Shown here piece after piece: positions 11,044 to 24,462 of a DNA stretch of 64,000 nucleotides. The notes below the pieces were generated by a model. It did no database searches, was not told where the DNA came from, and was given only the letters and a program-made list of their open reading frames with translations. Each line of letters opens with the position of its first letter. Position 1 is the stretch's first letter. The stretch covers positions 310,001 to 374,000 of the forward strand of contig JAALGY010000035.1 in assembly GCA_032358165.1 (NCBI GenBank). Direction: 5' to 3'. Origin of the DNA: Diplosphaera chodatii (Eukaryota; Chlorophyta; Trebouxiophyceae; Prasiolales; Stichococcaceae). The translations under genes and the position numbers were made by a program.

Positions 11044-14000
11044 ATGGCACCATGCAGGTTGCCTCCGGGTGCCAGCGTCACGTTGCAGCGGCACGGACAC
11101 CTCAGCGCGGCGGCTTGCATCCACAGACACAGCTTGACCTCGTCATTACCTCTGACGTCCCGTGCCCAGCAGGATCGTCTGGGTACATGGCGGCGATGTC
11201 GCATGCGCCCATGCTGCAGTGCTAGCGCTGCAGCACAGCACAGCAGCTTACCAGACAACAGCGGGTAAGTGACTGACAGGGTAGCAGACTGGACGTAGTC
11301 ACTAACCAAATTGACGGCTACATATACAAGCTTGGAATCTGCAAGTGCAGCAATGGCGCGGGGGTGTTTCCTGCGATTGCCGCTCAACCTCAGCGGTACA
11401 CGCCCGCCAGACGGGGCCCTCTGGACGATATATATGTGCGCCAGCTGGTGTTTCAGCAGCGGAAACACCTCATCATAGCAGGTGCACATGTGGTTGTTGG
11501 AGTGGCAACCACCAGAGGACAGTGCCCAGATGGCTATTGCGTGGTCAGGAACGCTTGCAACCATAACAGTGTGTGGTGCAATACAGCACTGGCGCTGGTG
11601 GTGTGCACGGCATGCAACCTTTCGTCGCCCATCATCACCGGCTTCCTGTTTGAGATGCTCGTCGGGCGGGGCCAGCACTCGCTGCAGCAGTACCCAGCAT
11701 TCTTTGCGGCCTTTGCAGCGATTTACATCATCGAGCCGCTGCTGACGCGTGTGTACATCAAGCACATGTGTGCCGCAGGCGAGAAGGTGAACGTGAACGT
11801 GCTTCAGTGGTGACGGCAGTATTGATAGCCCTAACTTGGCCTCGATCCCAGATTGCTTTCCATCTGACAGAAGTAATCATCGATTGCACAGGTGCTCGCT
11901 ACACTGCGGCGGGAGCTCTTCCGCACGCTGCTGCTGCAACGCATTGACTTCTTCGATCGACACGACCCCGCAGAGCTGACGGCGCTAATCTCCAGCGAGC
12001 TGGACAGCCTCCGCAGCCTTGTGTTCAAGTGAGCTGCTGGTCAGCCGTGCAGCGAGAGGCGCATCGGGCCGAACTGTTGCATGTGCATCAGTAAGACTCA
12101 AACAACACAGATACACACATTTCTTGATTTGATACGCACGGACGCTTGCGAATGCAGTAACGTCTCGCGGGATCGCGGACCGCGCGCCGTGCTGGAGGCG
12201 TCAGGCGCAGTGGTGGTGCTGTTCTTCCTGTCCTGGCGGCTAGGCCCGATCCTTGCAGGTGACCAGACATCTTCAAATTTCCTCACATGCCATTTGAAGC
12301 TTGGAAATCATTTCAAGAGACAGTACATGCTGAAGAGTCAACTGTTATGCCTGTGCAGCGATTGGCACCAACAGCACGGCCCGCTTGCAGTCGAACCTCA
12401 ACACAGATGCCTAACTATACCGCATCCTTTCCTGCGCGTCGCCATGCAGGCGTCGTTGTGGGCACAGCATGCACAGCGTCTCTGTACAAGCAGCAGACGA
12501 AGGCAGTGGAGCGCAACAACTCGGAGGCCCTGAGCCGCATGTCCGCCGTCGCCTCGCAGGCCTTCTCTGGCATCCGCACAGTCAGGTATGATGTTTTGTC
12601 GGCAGACGTATCCCTAACCCGAGCACACATGCTCAACCTTGTCATCCGATGAAGCGTGCGCATGAGACGTTGGTCGCTGTTCAGCTGGTGCTCAGCACAG
12701 TGGCTGCAGGGTATGTACTAGTGTCCATGACTGTATGACAGCTGCAGCCCTGAGCCGTGAACTGGTCTGCTGTGCGCAGGTCATTTGCAGGCGAGGCACT
12801 CGAGCGTGAGCGCTTTGGTACCTATGTCACGATGTCCTACCACAGCGGCATGGGCTTCGCAGGCGCCAAGGCAAACCTCGAAGCCCTGAGCAGGTGCACA
12901 CCTGATGAACGGCAGCGCCAGAGGTGTATCTCAAGGCTGCAGCAGCATGGAGTGGGCCCCTGCCGTGGTCGCCATGCAGGCGTCACCGCAGCAGCTGCTG
13001 TCATGGGCGCGTGTCTGCTCCCATTGATGGCGGCTGCAACTGGCCGCAGGGGCGCGGTGCACGCGAGCCTGCTGGCGGTGTACAGCTGGGGCGGGTTCCT
13101 GGTGGCGCGGGGGCTGCTGCCGGTGCGGCTGCTGCTCAGCGCCATCGGCTACACCTTCGCGCTCATCTTCAGCACCCAGGGCGCCATCCAGTCCACCGCG
13201 GACCTGCGCAAGGCGACCGCCTCCGTGCGCAGGTGCGGCGCACGCTGCTTTGTGTGCGGGTCTGCAGACACATGCTGTGATCGGCGCGGCGCCCCACCTC
13301 CTTGGCGTGGCACTTAGATGCGAGCGTCACACAGGTGTCAGATGTGCATCATCGTGTGACATGCGGCTGCAGGATACAGGACCTGCTGGCAGGGGTGTCA
13401 CCAGACCCGTCCATGGCGGGGGCGCTGCCGCCGGGCGCCTGGTGGGAGAACGTCAACACCAACACCGCGATGCCCATCGACAGACAGCCCTACGGCCCGG
13501 ACGCCGGCGACGCAGCGGTGCAGGCCGCACGCGCCGGCAACCTCAGGCTGCAGGACGTCTCCTTTGCCTACCCATTGAGGCCAAACAGCGGCGGTGAGGG
13601 CATGCTGTGGATCTTTCTTGGCATTTGCTGTTATCATTGCACCGTCAGCATATGTTCATGTTGCTTTGGCTGCGGATTCAGTCGTTCGGCAACATGGACA
13701 ACAGGCTTTGCAAAGGAGTCAATCGCAACATCCTGCCGGCCTGCCACATGCAGTGCTCAGAAACCTAAGCTTGGAGCTGCGGCGGGGCACCTCGACAGCG
13801 GTGGTGGGGCGCTCGGGCGCCGGCAAGTCGACCATCGCCTCACTGCTGTCGCGCTTCTACGAGCCCGATGAAGGTCCGTTGCAACCTCCTGTCAGTCAGG
13901 CCATCGTCGATGCTGTCTGGCGACATGCTGCCTTTCAACGAGTACCGCATGTAGTGGTTGCCGTGTGAAAACCTTATGCACACACAAGATACGTTTTACC

Positions 14001-15214
14001 GTACTTGCATTTGTACCTGTCTCCTTTTATGGTTCCTTTTCCGTTCCGATAACACTTGCTGATTGTCGTTGTCTCCATTGTTTCGCGTTTCCAGGCGGCA
14101 TCTTCCTGGGGTCCAGCCCAGCCGCGCAGTTCACCCGGGGGGAGTGGTCCAAAGCCGTGGCACTGGTCAGCCAGGAGCCCGTGCTGTTTGCAGGTGGGCT
14201 GTCGTACCAAGTAGGCTGCTCCCTGCTGGTGACGATGGACTATGCAGCTTGGGCAGTGGCTCTCGCTCGCTGGTTGCAGGGACCATCGAGGACAACATCG
14301 CTTATGGGCGGTATGGGCGGTGCAGCCGGGAGGAGGTGGAGGAGGCCGCCCGCGCAGCCAACGCCCACGACTTCATCAGCGGTGCTGGCTGCGCAGCAGA
14401 CGATGCAGAGTGCATTGCACCCTGTGGCTTGCAAATTGCTGGCAAACGGGCGGCGGTATTGAGTACGCGAGCTGTGTTGGTGAACAATGCAGAGCTGCCA
14501 GAGGGTTACGCGACGCCTGTGGGCGACAGAGGCAGCCTGCTGTCGGGCGGACAGCGCCAGCGCATCGCCATAGCACGAGCGCTCATCAAGGTGCAGCTCC
14601 CCGGCTGGTGGCAATGTTGCTGTGGGCTGTGCGTCCCTGTACATTGCACCTGCCTGCCATGACCCCAAACCCTAAACCCGCTGCTGCCCCCTGCAGGACT
14701 CACCAATCTTGATCTTGGACGAGGCCACCAGCGGTGCGTGTTTGGCATGTGCACCTTGACCTGCTGGTGACACAGCGTTTGATGGCATAGCGTGCAGTGG
14801 TGCTGGCTGTGCATGACTGTGTGCCATCCTGCACTGCAATGCAGCACTGGACGCCATGAGTGAGCGGCTGGTGCAGTCAGCAGTCGAGCGCCTGGTAGAG
14901 GGCAGGACCGTTCTGATCATCGCACATCGCCTGTCAACCGTGCAGGTAAAAGCACGGGCATTTGCTTCTTACATGCACGTCATCCGGATCTGCAGCAAGT
15001 TTGCAAGCATCGCCACAAGGTGCCATTAGACGGCCAGACCCCTGTATGCTGCATTTCGTAGACCCTTATTTGCCAACACGTACAGGCGGCGGATCAGATT
15101 GCGGTGCTGGATGCGGGCAGCGTGGTGGAGCTGGGCACACATGAGGAGCTGGTGGCCAAGGCCGGCCGCTACAAGCAGCTGATCAACTCGCAGTCGCTGT
15201 CGCTCAGCCGGTGA
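11044..15214 (+). CDS. ABCB-family half transporter, probably plastid-targeted
   Basis: ATP-driven exporter half-molecule: N-terminal transit-like segment, transmembrane domain, C-terminal nucleotide-binding domain. The exon from ATG 11044 is Ser/Arg/Ala-rich and ends in a strong donor (GG|GTAAGT). The next exon continues in phase with [21 protein letters not shown], and later exons carry membrane spans such as [16 protein letters not shown]. The NBD shows Walker [11 protein letters not shown]-loop [10 protein letters not shown], signature [16 protein letters not shown], Walker [13 protein letters not shown] and H-loop IIAHRLS, so it should be catalytically complete. The closest remembered relatives are Arabidopsis plastid ABCB26/28-type proteins. 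The substrate is unknown. Around 12894-12990 no intron restores phase, but the frame is open straight through, so I read it as exon. The stop is 15212-15214. It converges on the DMT gene. Confidence 0.9.
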
Positions 15215-15441
15215 CAGCGGCGAATTGAGATTGTTGCTAGATAGCCACAGACCCTCGATCTTGCAGGCCGGTAGACAGATCGAACCATGTTGTCGTCGCT
15301 GTAAGTGTGAGGAGCTGCCTTAACATTCCGAGAAATGGCGAGGTTCTCCCAAAGTTCTTTTGACACTGACCTCAAAATTCACCATCAAGCACGCTGGAAT
15401 CACAGCGAATATTGTAGCATATACAATGCGCCATGGCGACC

Positions 15442-17701
15442 CTACACTCCCACTGTCGGCTGGCCCTGACTGGCTTTCAACTGTATATAGAGGTAGGAAG
15501 TGACGCTGAGGCACACGACCACACAGCCCGTCACCTCGAGCACGCTGGTGATCGTCTCCCCAAGAATGATATAAGACCCTACAGCACAGGGAGTTCCGCC
15601 ATCAAGAAGAAGCTCGGAGATGAGAACATCATGAGAACTCAATGGGATGGCATGCGAGCAGGAGCTCACCAGCTATGGCAAACACCAAACGAAGGCTGAT
15701 GAACATAGCATATACATTGGCACCTACGACATGGCACACAGATCATCACCATTCAGCACTCGTGAATCGCTTGCAACCCACGCACATGTTGACGCTTGCA
15801 TGCATGATCTTGATGCATCAATGGGCAGGTTGTGCATACCAAGGTGTCGTATGATGATCTGCTGTGTGAATTTGGCTATGCCATACACGCCTATCGATTG
15901 ATACATCAAAGCACCCCATTCTTGCGGGGTCCACCGCAGGATACTGGTCCAATGTCCACCCTCAAACAGCGCTGCGTGTCAAAACAGCAATGTGCAATGG
16001 CTGCTCACCTAGATTGACTTCACAGGTCAAGGTACTCGCACAGCAACGTACCTGAGCACAGTGGGGCCCATGATATCACACTGGCATAGTTCAGGTACAA
16101 AATCAAATCCGGACTCAACCAGGTCTCTGTCCGCTTGACCCATCTGCAGCGGAATATAATGGTTGTCATGGTGTATCATGTGAAGGTCATCATGGCATGT
16201 CCCAGTATTGCCGTTTTGTATATAACATGTTCAAGCATATACAAACTCGCATAGCATGTCATAAAGCGTTAGATGATGTGCTGAAGTGCGCACACAAAGT
16301 AGATGCTGATGGCTATTGTTGCTGCAAGGGCCACCTGCACACGTGGCATGCATCTCAGCACTCAAGGCAGCATCACACCAGGTCACACAGACGGTCGGAT
16401 GCAAGTCTGCCCATGTGCCTTGAAGGCTCTCACCACAATGCCAATTGGATCCTGCCATGACAAGGCATGCTTGCTGGACTGCAGGCTGCCCGTCACGACC
16501 ATAGCTGCATATCAGAGTGACTGGCCGAGATCAGCAGCCAGGCAATCCTCTCAGAAGCATAAGCCAGTGGGACACTGCACAGACATCATTACACCATGTG
16601 ACAGTGTACCTGACCCGATGAGCGTGAGCCCTAGCGTCTCCCATAGCTTGGGAGGCCATGGCTCATGTGTCGTCAGTGAGCCAATCACGGCAGTGATCAG
16701 CGGGCTGGACGTGAAGATCAGCTGGACTATGAATGCTGACGTCAGGCGCGAGGCCGTCACCGCACCAGCTGCTAGGACTGCCAAGGATGCCGCCAGCACC
16801 CCAATGTCTGCTGCCTTTTGCCGATGGGATGGCGGCTGCAATGCATAGCAGCACAGATTGACAAGCGGACGACATGCAAGGTAGTCTTGCATGACAACAT
16901 GCACGACATGCGGAAGCAATGTGTGGACGTGCCTGCAGTCCGTTTGCAGTGCCATCGCTGGCTGTCCCGGTCCCAACCATTGGCTGCTTCTCCTCAGCTG
17001 TTGCTCTGCTGGCAGCATCACGGCGGGAGCGCAGCGCCAGCCTAGGAAGGCTGACGAAGGCAACCAGCGACAAGCAGGCAAAGGCGTTGATGTAGAACGT
17101 CAGGCGCAGGGAGGGCAGGGGCTCCGCCGGCCGCGTCTGAAGCCACCTGTCCACCATGCACCCTGGTTCCTCGCACTACAAGGGTCAACATGGCCAAGAG
17201 GCGCTTCACTGGTAGTTTCATCAAGCAACAGCACGGCACTCTGGTAGCTCACCTGGCAACTGCAGGGTAGATCCCCCACATCCCGTGTATGGTGACGATG
17301 AGGAACAGCCACCAGAGCCTGACGAGCAGCGGTTCAGCTGTTGACGCCGTTGCATTGTGCCGCTGCCCCGCACTGCTGATGCCTGTACGAACACTCCACG
17401 TGTGAGAACAGACGCTTCAGTTCCGATGTAAAGCGCCAGGTGTGTACCGTATAGGGTCGGAATAGGAATGGATCCTTCAGCATTCGATGGAACCGTCATG
17501 CGTCTCAGCTGCTTTAGCCAAACGGATCGTCCAGACTGTCAAGTGGTGCACATGTCCCCCAACGACAGCGTAGTAGCAGAACCAGCAGCTGGCACGGAGA
17601 GATGAGATGACACCTTCTTCCTGCCGAGCCGCATTGCTGTATGATGCTGCTGCGCCACTGCTGCTCGGTGTGGACATCTCAACCTCGTCGAAGCGGCTCA
17701 T
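15442..17701 (-). CDS. EamA/DMT-superfamily transporter
   Basis: Multi-pass membrane carrier of the drug/metabolite transporter superfamily, about ten predicted helices. The ATG at 17701 starts a hydrophilic N-terminus (MSRFDEVEMSTPSSSGAAAS). Exons then give LLVRLWWLFLIVTIHGMWGIY, split as LLVRLWWLFLIV and TIHGMWGIYPAVAR, then SLRLTFYINAFACLSLVAFV, a charged loop with GTGTASDGTANG, ADIGVLAASLAVLAAGAV, FIVQLIFTSSPLITAVIG, WETLGLTLIGSG, VALAATIAISIYFVCALQ, WGALMYQSIGVYGIAKF, VYAMFISLRLVFAIAG and the final EamA helix pair with YIILGETITSVLEVTGCVVV. The repeated exporter-like half (LGET near the last helix pair) is typical of EamA. Substrate cannot be told from sequence. At least seven exons; some junctions are approximate. 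It is in tandem with the RSZ gene upstream. Confidence 0.82.
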
Positions 17702-18200
17702 GCCATTGTGACGTGCAAATCGTGTCAGTCAACTGGAATGCAGGCCTAGTAAGCAAGTCGTGTGTCACGCACTGGCACAAGCTTGGTGCGGTACACTGCG
17801 CACTGTGGCGCATGGACAGGATGGTCGTGGTCGCATCTACTCAACGCATTCACATGATGTCATTCGTGCCACGCGCATGACGGTATTCTAAGGTACGCGT
17901 GTCTGTGCAAACATGTATTTGTACATGATCTTCGCAAGAGAATGGGTTTCGCTGGATATTAGTAACCACACATGGCATCCCACTGCCTGCGCAAAACCAG
18001 TGTGTAGGCATTTGTGTTGGCTGCGCGTGTCGAAATATGTTACCAGTTGCTTCCTCAGCCAGCAAGCAGAAAGGAGCGGCTGCACAGGTTGCTTGAAAGG
18101 GTGGGACATGAGACGCACGAAACATGTCGACCAGCATCCTTCCAGCTTGAACGGTATAGTGGCATAACTAGAGACCCTGGGACCCCGCCACTGAAACCAT
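17702..18200. other. Intergenic region between two minus-strand genes (499 bp)
   Basis: This lies downstream of the RSZ splicing factor and upstream of the DMT transporter. It presumably holds the 3' UTR of the former and the promoter of the latter. No further gene or repeat was recognised. Confidence 0.45.
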
Positions 18201-20040
18201 CTACGACCTGCTGCGGCTGCGGCTCTTGGACACGGACTTGGCGGGCGCGGGGCTGAGGCTGCGGGATTTGACGGGGGAGGGGGAGCGGGAGGCGGGGGTG
18301 CGGCTGCGGCTGCGGCCGCCCGGGCTGTCGGAGCGCGCCCGGCCACGCGGCGGACTGTCTGAGCGGGCCCGGCTGCGGCTGCGGCTCCGGCTGCAGGGAC
18401 ATGCATATTCAGTTTGGAACGTGCACGGCGCTTGCAGGACAAGGTGCTGGTGGGCACAGGGTACACAGAACGCAAAACCACATCTGTTGGGCAATTATCT
18501 TGCAGGTGAGGTGGCGGCATGTCACCTGTAGCGGCCGCGGCTCCGGGAGCGGCTGCGGTAGCGGTCGCGGCTGTAGCTGCGCCGCCGGGAGCGGTCCCTG
18601 CTGCGTGAACGCGAGCGTGTGTACCGCCGGCGTGGCGGGCTCCTGCGCAGCACAGTGGCAGCGATCAGGTGCAATGCTGTCATTCAGCAGGAGCCCTCTG
18701 CGCACTGCAAACCGTGCTGGCCTCAACATCATGGCGCCCACCTGCGAGAGCCCTGCAGGTCGCCGATCATGGCCCTGCAGGAAAGGCACCACAACTCGCG
18801 CCACGTATCACCAGTGTTGCAGTAACATAAGAGAGTCCTGGATGCAGAGGTCTCCAGGCTAACAAAAGGCATGCAAAACAGTACGTAGGATCAGGCCGCA
18901 ACCACAATATAGATGCAGTATGCACACCTGCACTCTCTTGCCAGGTGGCCAGGCATCCCGCAGTTGTAGCATCTGGACAGAGGAACCGCGATCACGTCAG
19001 GGCGCGCCAGGAATGTGCGTGAAGTAGCGATGCGGGGTGGTGGGGCGCTGCGGAGGTGCTGTGCAGCGGGGCTGGCGAGCGACCCCGACATTGCGTGAAG
19101 GAGCGACAGCAGAGCGTGGCAGCGAGTCATGCACAGGTTGCGAGCGGTGCGAGCAGCGGCAGGGCGCAGCGCGCGTCTGCGCTTTGCCTGCTGGGTTCAA
19201 AACTCCCTGTGGGTCTGCTGGGGGCGGACATACAGCACATCATTTGCAACAGCACAGCTGGCACTGGGGAGCACAGCTTCGAAACAACCGATGTCAGCAA
19301 GGAGGAGGGACGCACAGCTGGTCGCGTGCCGGGCCACGCATGCCGTAGTAGGAGGGAGGCGGCCCGTAGCCCATGGGCGGCATGCCATAGCCGCCGCCGT
19401 AGCCGCCGCCGCCGCCGCCGCCGCCACCAGGCGCCCCCGAACCCCGGGGTCCCGAGCGTGTGAACTCCACCCGCCAGCCCTGGTAGCCTGCAGCAAAACA
19501 GTGCGGCTGCTGTCAAATGAGGAATGCACAAGCACACTAGGCAGAACACACAGCAAGCCGAGCCGCATGCAGCCTGAAGCCTCGCCCGCATCCCGCGCAC
19601 CGTCCATCTTGCGGACGGCATCCTCAGCGTCACGGATGTCCTCGTACTCGATGAACGCAAAGCCCGGCGGCTTGCGCGCGATCCACACGCTCCGCAACGG
19701 CCCGTACCTCTCTGACATAGCAAGGGCACGATGTCGGTAGTGAAACGAGATGGGTGCACCCATCATCAACTTCCTGTATGTGCAGGTGTAGGCGCACATT
19801 CCAAACAGAGATGGCGATACAAACCCACCAAAGTCGTCGCGCAGGTCACGTTCAGTGGCGGCGGCTGCGGAAGGCAACACACAAAGTCACGAACAGGTTT
19901 GGATTGTCGGGGCCAAATGACAAACAGCATCGGCTCATTTTCCTGCCATGCAGAGGCCACGGCCATGACAGCCAGAAGCGTTTAAGCATGCAGTGCATAC
20001 CGTCGAGGCCGCCTACATACAAGCGGGTCTGTGACGCCAT
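18201..20040 (-). CDS. RSZ-type SR splicing factor (RRM, CCHC knuckle, RS domain)
   Basis: Nuclear pre-mRNA splicing regulator of the plant RSZ22 / animal SRSF7 type. The ATG at 20040 gives [13 protein letters not shown] (RNP2). Following exons give [12 protein letters not shown], then [20 protein letters not shown] (RNP1) and [29 protein letters not shown] closing the RRM, a glycine tract (nine Gly from a CCG repeat), [17 protein letters not shown], and a separate exon with the zinc knuckle [15 protein letters not shown] (C-x2-C-x4-H-x4-C). Two exons then encode the RS domain, first [19 protein letters not shown] and after a phase-1/2 intron [20 protein letters not shown], ending in SRSRSRS and TAG at 18203-18201. 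The domain order and the intron between RRM and knuckle are as expected for the family. It is divergent to the ABCG gene. Confidence 0.93.
19403..19426. repeat. CCG microsatellite encoding polyglycine
   Basis: Eight CCG units on the plus strand lie in the glycine linker of the RSZ splicing factor, where they read as GGC (Gly) on the minus strand. In-frame length change would be tolerated. Confidence 0.85.
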
Positions 20041-20660
20041 GATGGATCAGTCACCCAAAACAAAAGGTGCTTTCTTGGCCGTCAGGCAACACACCCCTGT
20101 CACAGCTCACAAGATCGCAACATGAACACGGCCTGCCGTTGTTTTGGTGCACATGGCTGTTGTGCTGAAACTGCTGATGGTTGCAGCAGTGCTGCTCGCT
20201 TGCCCACTGTCATGGGACTGCTGCAGCAGGCACGTGATCTTGCGTCCCAGCTCACGAGGATCTCTTTGCACACTTGACACATGGGTTGCCTCGTCCACAA
20301 TCGAGTGATGCCAGCGGCGAGGGCGTGCTGACAGGCAGAGACCCTGTGCGTGAAGGCTAGCAGGTGTGCTGGACCGCATGGATCACGCGTCTGTTGCCCT
20401 GACTACACGTCCATAACCTGGTGTCGGAGCTTTGGCGCAGGTCGCCACTTGCATTTCTCTGGTGTGACACGCTTGGTTCATCTGAACACAATGTCGGCAA
20501 ATTCTGCTATCGACCTGCGCTTCCATCATCAGATGTCGCATGCCAGCATGATGCACATCCACGGCGCACGCATGCATGGGGCATCACGTGAATCTGCATG
20601 ATCGTCCGTTCACGCAGAGCAGTTTCCGGACGACAGGTGATATCGCGGGCAGATGGTCCC
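20041..20660. other. Divergent intergenic region (620 bp)
   Basis: This is the gap between the starts of the RSZ gene (-) and the ABCG7-like gene (+). The short open frames here look random in composition. It could hold an upstream non-coding or signal exon of the ABCG gene, whose start is not settled. No motif was identified. Confidence 0.45.
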
Positions 20661-23600
20661 ATGGGATTTTCTGGCCGGGGCAGCGGTGATCACGCTGCCG
20701 CAGTACCAGGTCCGGCCCAGGTTGCTGAGAACGCTGCCACAGAACCTGATGGGTGTCACGTGCGCATGCTGCACAACGCGATGACGACGAGCTGCGGATG
20801 ATCGAATGTCGGACTGCCTGCGTTGGTCAGGTGCCGCTGCTGGTGGGGACGGCGACTGCCAAGGCGGTGCTCGCGCTGAAGGACACACGCCACCATGATG
20901 TCGCAATCGATGGCAACGGCGACGGCGGCGGCCTGGATGACACTTCGCCGCCGCCGCAGCAGGAGGTGACGCTGCGGTGGCGCAACATCTCCTGCCAGCT
21001 GGAAACCAAGAGCGGAGAGACAAAGCAGCTGCTGTCGATCACAGGCTCCTCTGCACGGCCCGGCAGGTGACCAGCTATCTCTTCACGGTTGCCAGATCAC
21101 TGGCAGTGGCGTGGTCTTGCAAGGTCTGCAGAAGTGGCTGGTTCAAACACGGTTCGTGCTGCAGGCTGCTGGCGATCATTGGACCATCAGGTGCCGGCAA
21201 GACGACGCTGCTGGCAGCGCTCGCGGGCCAGGTACCTGTGTCGCAGCGCATGCACCTGTCAGGCAGCGTGACGGTCAACGGCGTGCCCATCGACCACGCT
21301 GGCCACCGCCAGGGCTATGTGCAGCAGGAAGACATCTTTTACTCGCAGCTGACCGTCAGGTGACCAAATGGCCATTTGCCCACATTCCCATGCAATTCAA
21401 ACATCAGCACATGGGTCGACCATAGGCAGCTTACATGTCTTGAACGCAAGTGTAATGCCTATCACGTCGTTCTGCAATCTGTGCGCAGGGAGACACTGAC
21501 AATGACAGCACATCTGCGCCTGCCAAGCACCATGTCGGACTCCAAACGGGTGAGTTGAGGAGCATCCCCAGTATTGGTGGTCACACACTATGCATGCAGA
21601 GCGTAGCAGGCACACTGGCAGGATGACTGACTGGCACTGCAGGACACCTATGTTGAGACTCTGATCAAACGCTTGGGCCTTAGCAAGTCGGCAGACACTA
21701 TTGTGGGTGATGCCAAGACACGAGGCATCAGTGGTGAGCATCTGGCTGTTGTTGCAAAACAAACATCAGCACTGCAAGGTGCAAGGTGCCTTGTGCCATA
21801 CCATGTATTGACACCGCGTGATGGGGATGTGTACCCGATCTGCATGTGCACAGGCGGGGAGAAGAAGCGGCTGTCCATTGGCTGTGAGCTCATTGCATCG
21901 CCCAACCTGGTGTTTGCGGATGAGCCCACATCAGGGCTTGACAGCTTTCAGGCACAGCGGGTGCGGACAGCACAGCTGCTATGCAAGCTGGCGTTACTAG
22001 CTTCAAGCTCAACAGCAATGGCAATCAATCATGCCAACACACCCTTACCGATATTTCCATGGACTACAGGTGATGCAGACGCTGAAAGATCTCGCGTCAG
22101 AGGGCAAGACGGTTGTGTGCTCCATTCACCAGCCACGCTCCTCTATCTTCGAGATGTTTGACGATCTGCTGCTGGTACGTTTCCCAGACCGCACCAGAGC
22201 CGGCTCCACTGTTTCCACACAAGCAGACACAACCAGAGTCTGTAGTCGAGCAGGCGTCCAGCACAGCTGACCTGATCGTCATCACTCTTGCGCACAGCTG
22301 AGCGAGGGGCAGGAGGTATATGTGGGCAAGGCCTCCGAGGCAGCATCGCACTTCGAGGCCCTAGGCCATGAATGCCCCGCACACTACAACCCTGCCGAGT
22401 TCTATGCAGACCTCATCTCCGTGGACCCTTCCAGCCCCGAAGCTGAGCAGAAGTCCAGGTGGGCATGGCTCGCGTGCGAGGGCATGCACATGTCTTGAAC
22501 GCAGACGTGTTCAGCCCTGGGCCATGCACATGCAGCAGCGTTGCACAGGCCCTCACTGGCATACATTTTTCTCTATGCAGGCAGCGGATCCAGCAGCTCG
22601 TGGATGCGCTGAAAGAGAAGCAGGCATTGCGGCAGCTGGAGGACGACAGTGTAGCACCCCCAGATGGCAGCGCACTCAGCCAGATCAGCCCAGCGGATGC
22701 GGTCCCACCAGCTGGCTGGCGCCGCCAGTTCAGGTGCCATGTAATGCACTCGATGCGCTCCTTGTGTTGGTGAACAGTGTGCTGACGATGCTACTCGACG
22801 ACTTCCACGTCAGCGCCTGATTTGTTAGGGACTGTTACACAGCTCTGTGTTGTTGTCTGGTGACTAGACCCCTGCTGCATGATGATGTATGGTTTGAGAC
22901 TTGCATTTTCCCGACCTCGCCCATTCAGGCTGCTGCTCGCGCGCTCCTGGCGGCAAGCGACACGCGACAAGGCGACCAACTTCGCGCGCGCGGGCACCAA
23001 CATCTCGTCGGCGCTGATCTTCGGCTCCATCTACTTCCGGATGCGCCGCACGCAGTCCACCATCCAGGACCGCCTCGGCCTGCTGCAGGTACACCACAAA
23101 TCCGCCTGGCGAGTTGAAACAGATGAGCAGTCTTTGGTGCAGACGTCACTTCTGCCCGACGCTTGTGCAGGTGTCTGCAATTAACGCAGCCATGTCCAGC
23201 CTGGTCAAGACCCTGAATGTGTTCCCGCGGGAGCGCACCATCGTCACGCGCGAACGCTCCAAAAAGGCGCGCAGAACCCTGCCAACTCGCGTGCTGTTCA
23301 ATCCACCGGGAAAAACATCATGTTTGTAATGCATGAACGTGTCGTGCAGCAGCATGGCAACCTTGCTGATCGTCTGTGCATGCAGGCATACGATGTTTTG
23401 CCGTACTTTGGGGCGAAGCTGGCGGCGGAGCTCCCTGTCGGCGCAGTGTTCCCGCTGCTGTTCGGCGCTGTCGTCTACCCACTGACAGGCCTAAACCCCA
23501 GGCCATCAAGGTCAGCTGAGCCTGGATAGACTCTGGCTGTCATGTCATCACAAAGACGGGCGCAGAAGTGGCTGTGGAGGGGCATCGGGGTGTAGGCCAA

Positions 23601-24462
23601 CTCCACTTGCTGTGCTTTTCAGGTTCGCCAAGTTCCTGGGCATCCTGACGCTCGAGTCCTTCGCTGCATCGGCGCTGGGCCTGGCTGTTGGCTCGATAGC
23701 GCCCTCAACTGAGGCTGCGCTCGCCATGGGCCCGGCGGTGTGTTGGTGTTGTTACTGTACCTGCTGCAGTATCATTTCATGTCATGCATGGCTGGCCACC
23801 TGAACATCTGCACCAATGCAGAGGTTTCGACAGAGCCTGAAATGTGACCCAGGCTGTTGCGGTGTTTGGTTGCTCTAGGTGATGGTGATCTTCATCGTCT
23901 TCGGCGGTGTGTACGTCAATGCTGAGAACGTGCCGCGCGGATTGAAGTGGCTGCCCAACATCAGCCTGATCAAGTACTGCTTCGAGGCGCTGTGCGTCAA
24001 CGAGTTCCGAGGCCTCGACTTCGAGACGCAGCGACGCCCCGGCGAGGTCGCAACGGGCGAACAGGTCAGACAGCCGCATCATATGCCTGTCTCCACACAT
24101 TGTCATGGTGGCCTGGCGTGCCACGTGCGTCTATGGGCTGTCTGCATTGTGTCCCACCTGGTGCAGGCACTCGAGCGTGTGGGCTTTGGCAACAGCACAA
24201 TCAAGGGCTGTGCACTGGGCCAGGTAGGGCTGCACAATCCTTTGCATACACGGCATGGCTGATCTTCGACCAGGTTCCAAGCTGGAAAGCGTGATGCTAC
24301 CACCACGCCAACTTGCAGCTCTCTGGATATATCGTGCAGGGGCGAGTCCTCCTGTTTGCCTACTGGCTGACCTACAACATCCTGAAGTCTCGCAAGCCCA
24401 AATTCCAGCCGCTTGAGGAGGCGCCTGCTGAGGTTCAGCAAGGTGTGCATGCCACACAATGA
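20661..24462 (+). CDS. ABCG7: ABCG7-like half transporter (white family)
   Basis: Half-size ABC transporter with the NBD before the membrane domain. It resembles plant ABCG7 throughout: [20 protein letters not shown], Walker [55 protein letters not shown] (signature), Walker [60 protein letters not shown]. In the membrane half are [80 protein letters not shown] and [20 protein letters not shown]. Two starts are possible: ATG 20661 with one extra intron to 20829, or ATG 20798 reading straight in. The end is also open: the frame stops at 24462, or splices to a short exon at 24588-24604. The substrate is unknown. It converges on the VPS9 gene. Confidence 0.9.

Noticed and set aside
10959..11765. 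268-codon open frame on the minus strand
   Set aside because: It is antisense to the first exons of the ABCB gene, which show transit-peptide composition, strong splice sites and family similarity. The minus frame has no recognisable domain.
14663..14679. Telomere-like ccctaaa units inside an ABCB intron (a similar patch near 37374-37393)
   Set aside because: There are only one or two units with mismatches, within introns of intact genes. This is too short to be an interstitial telomere.
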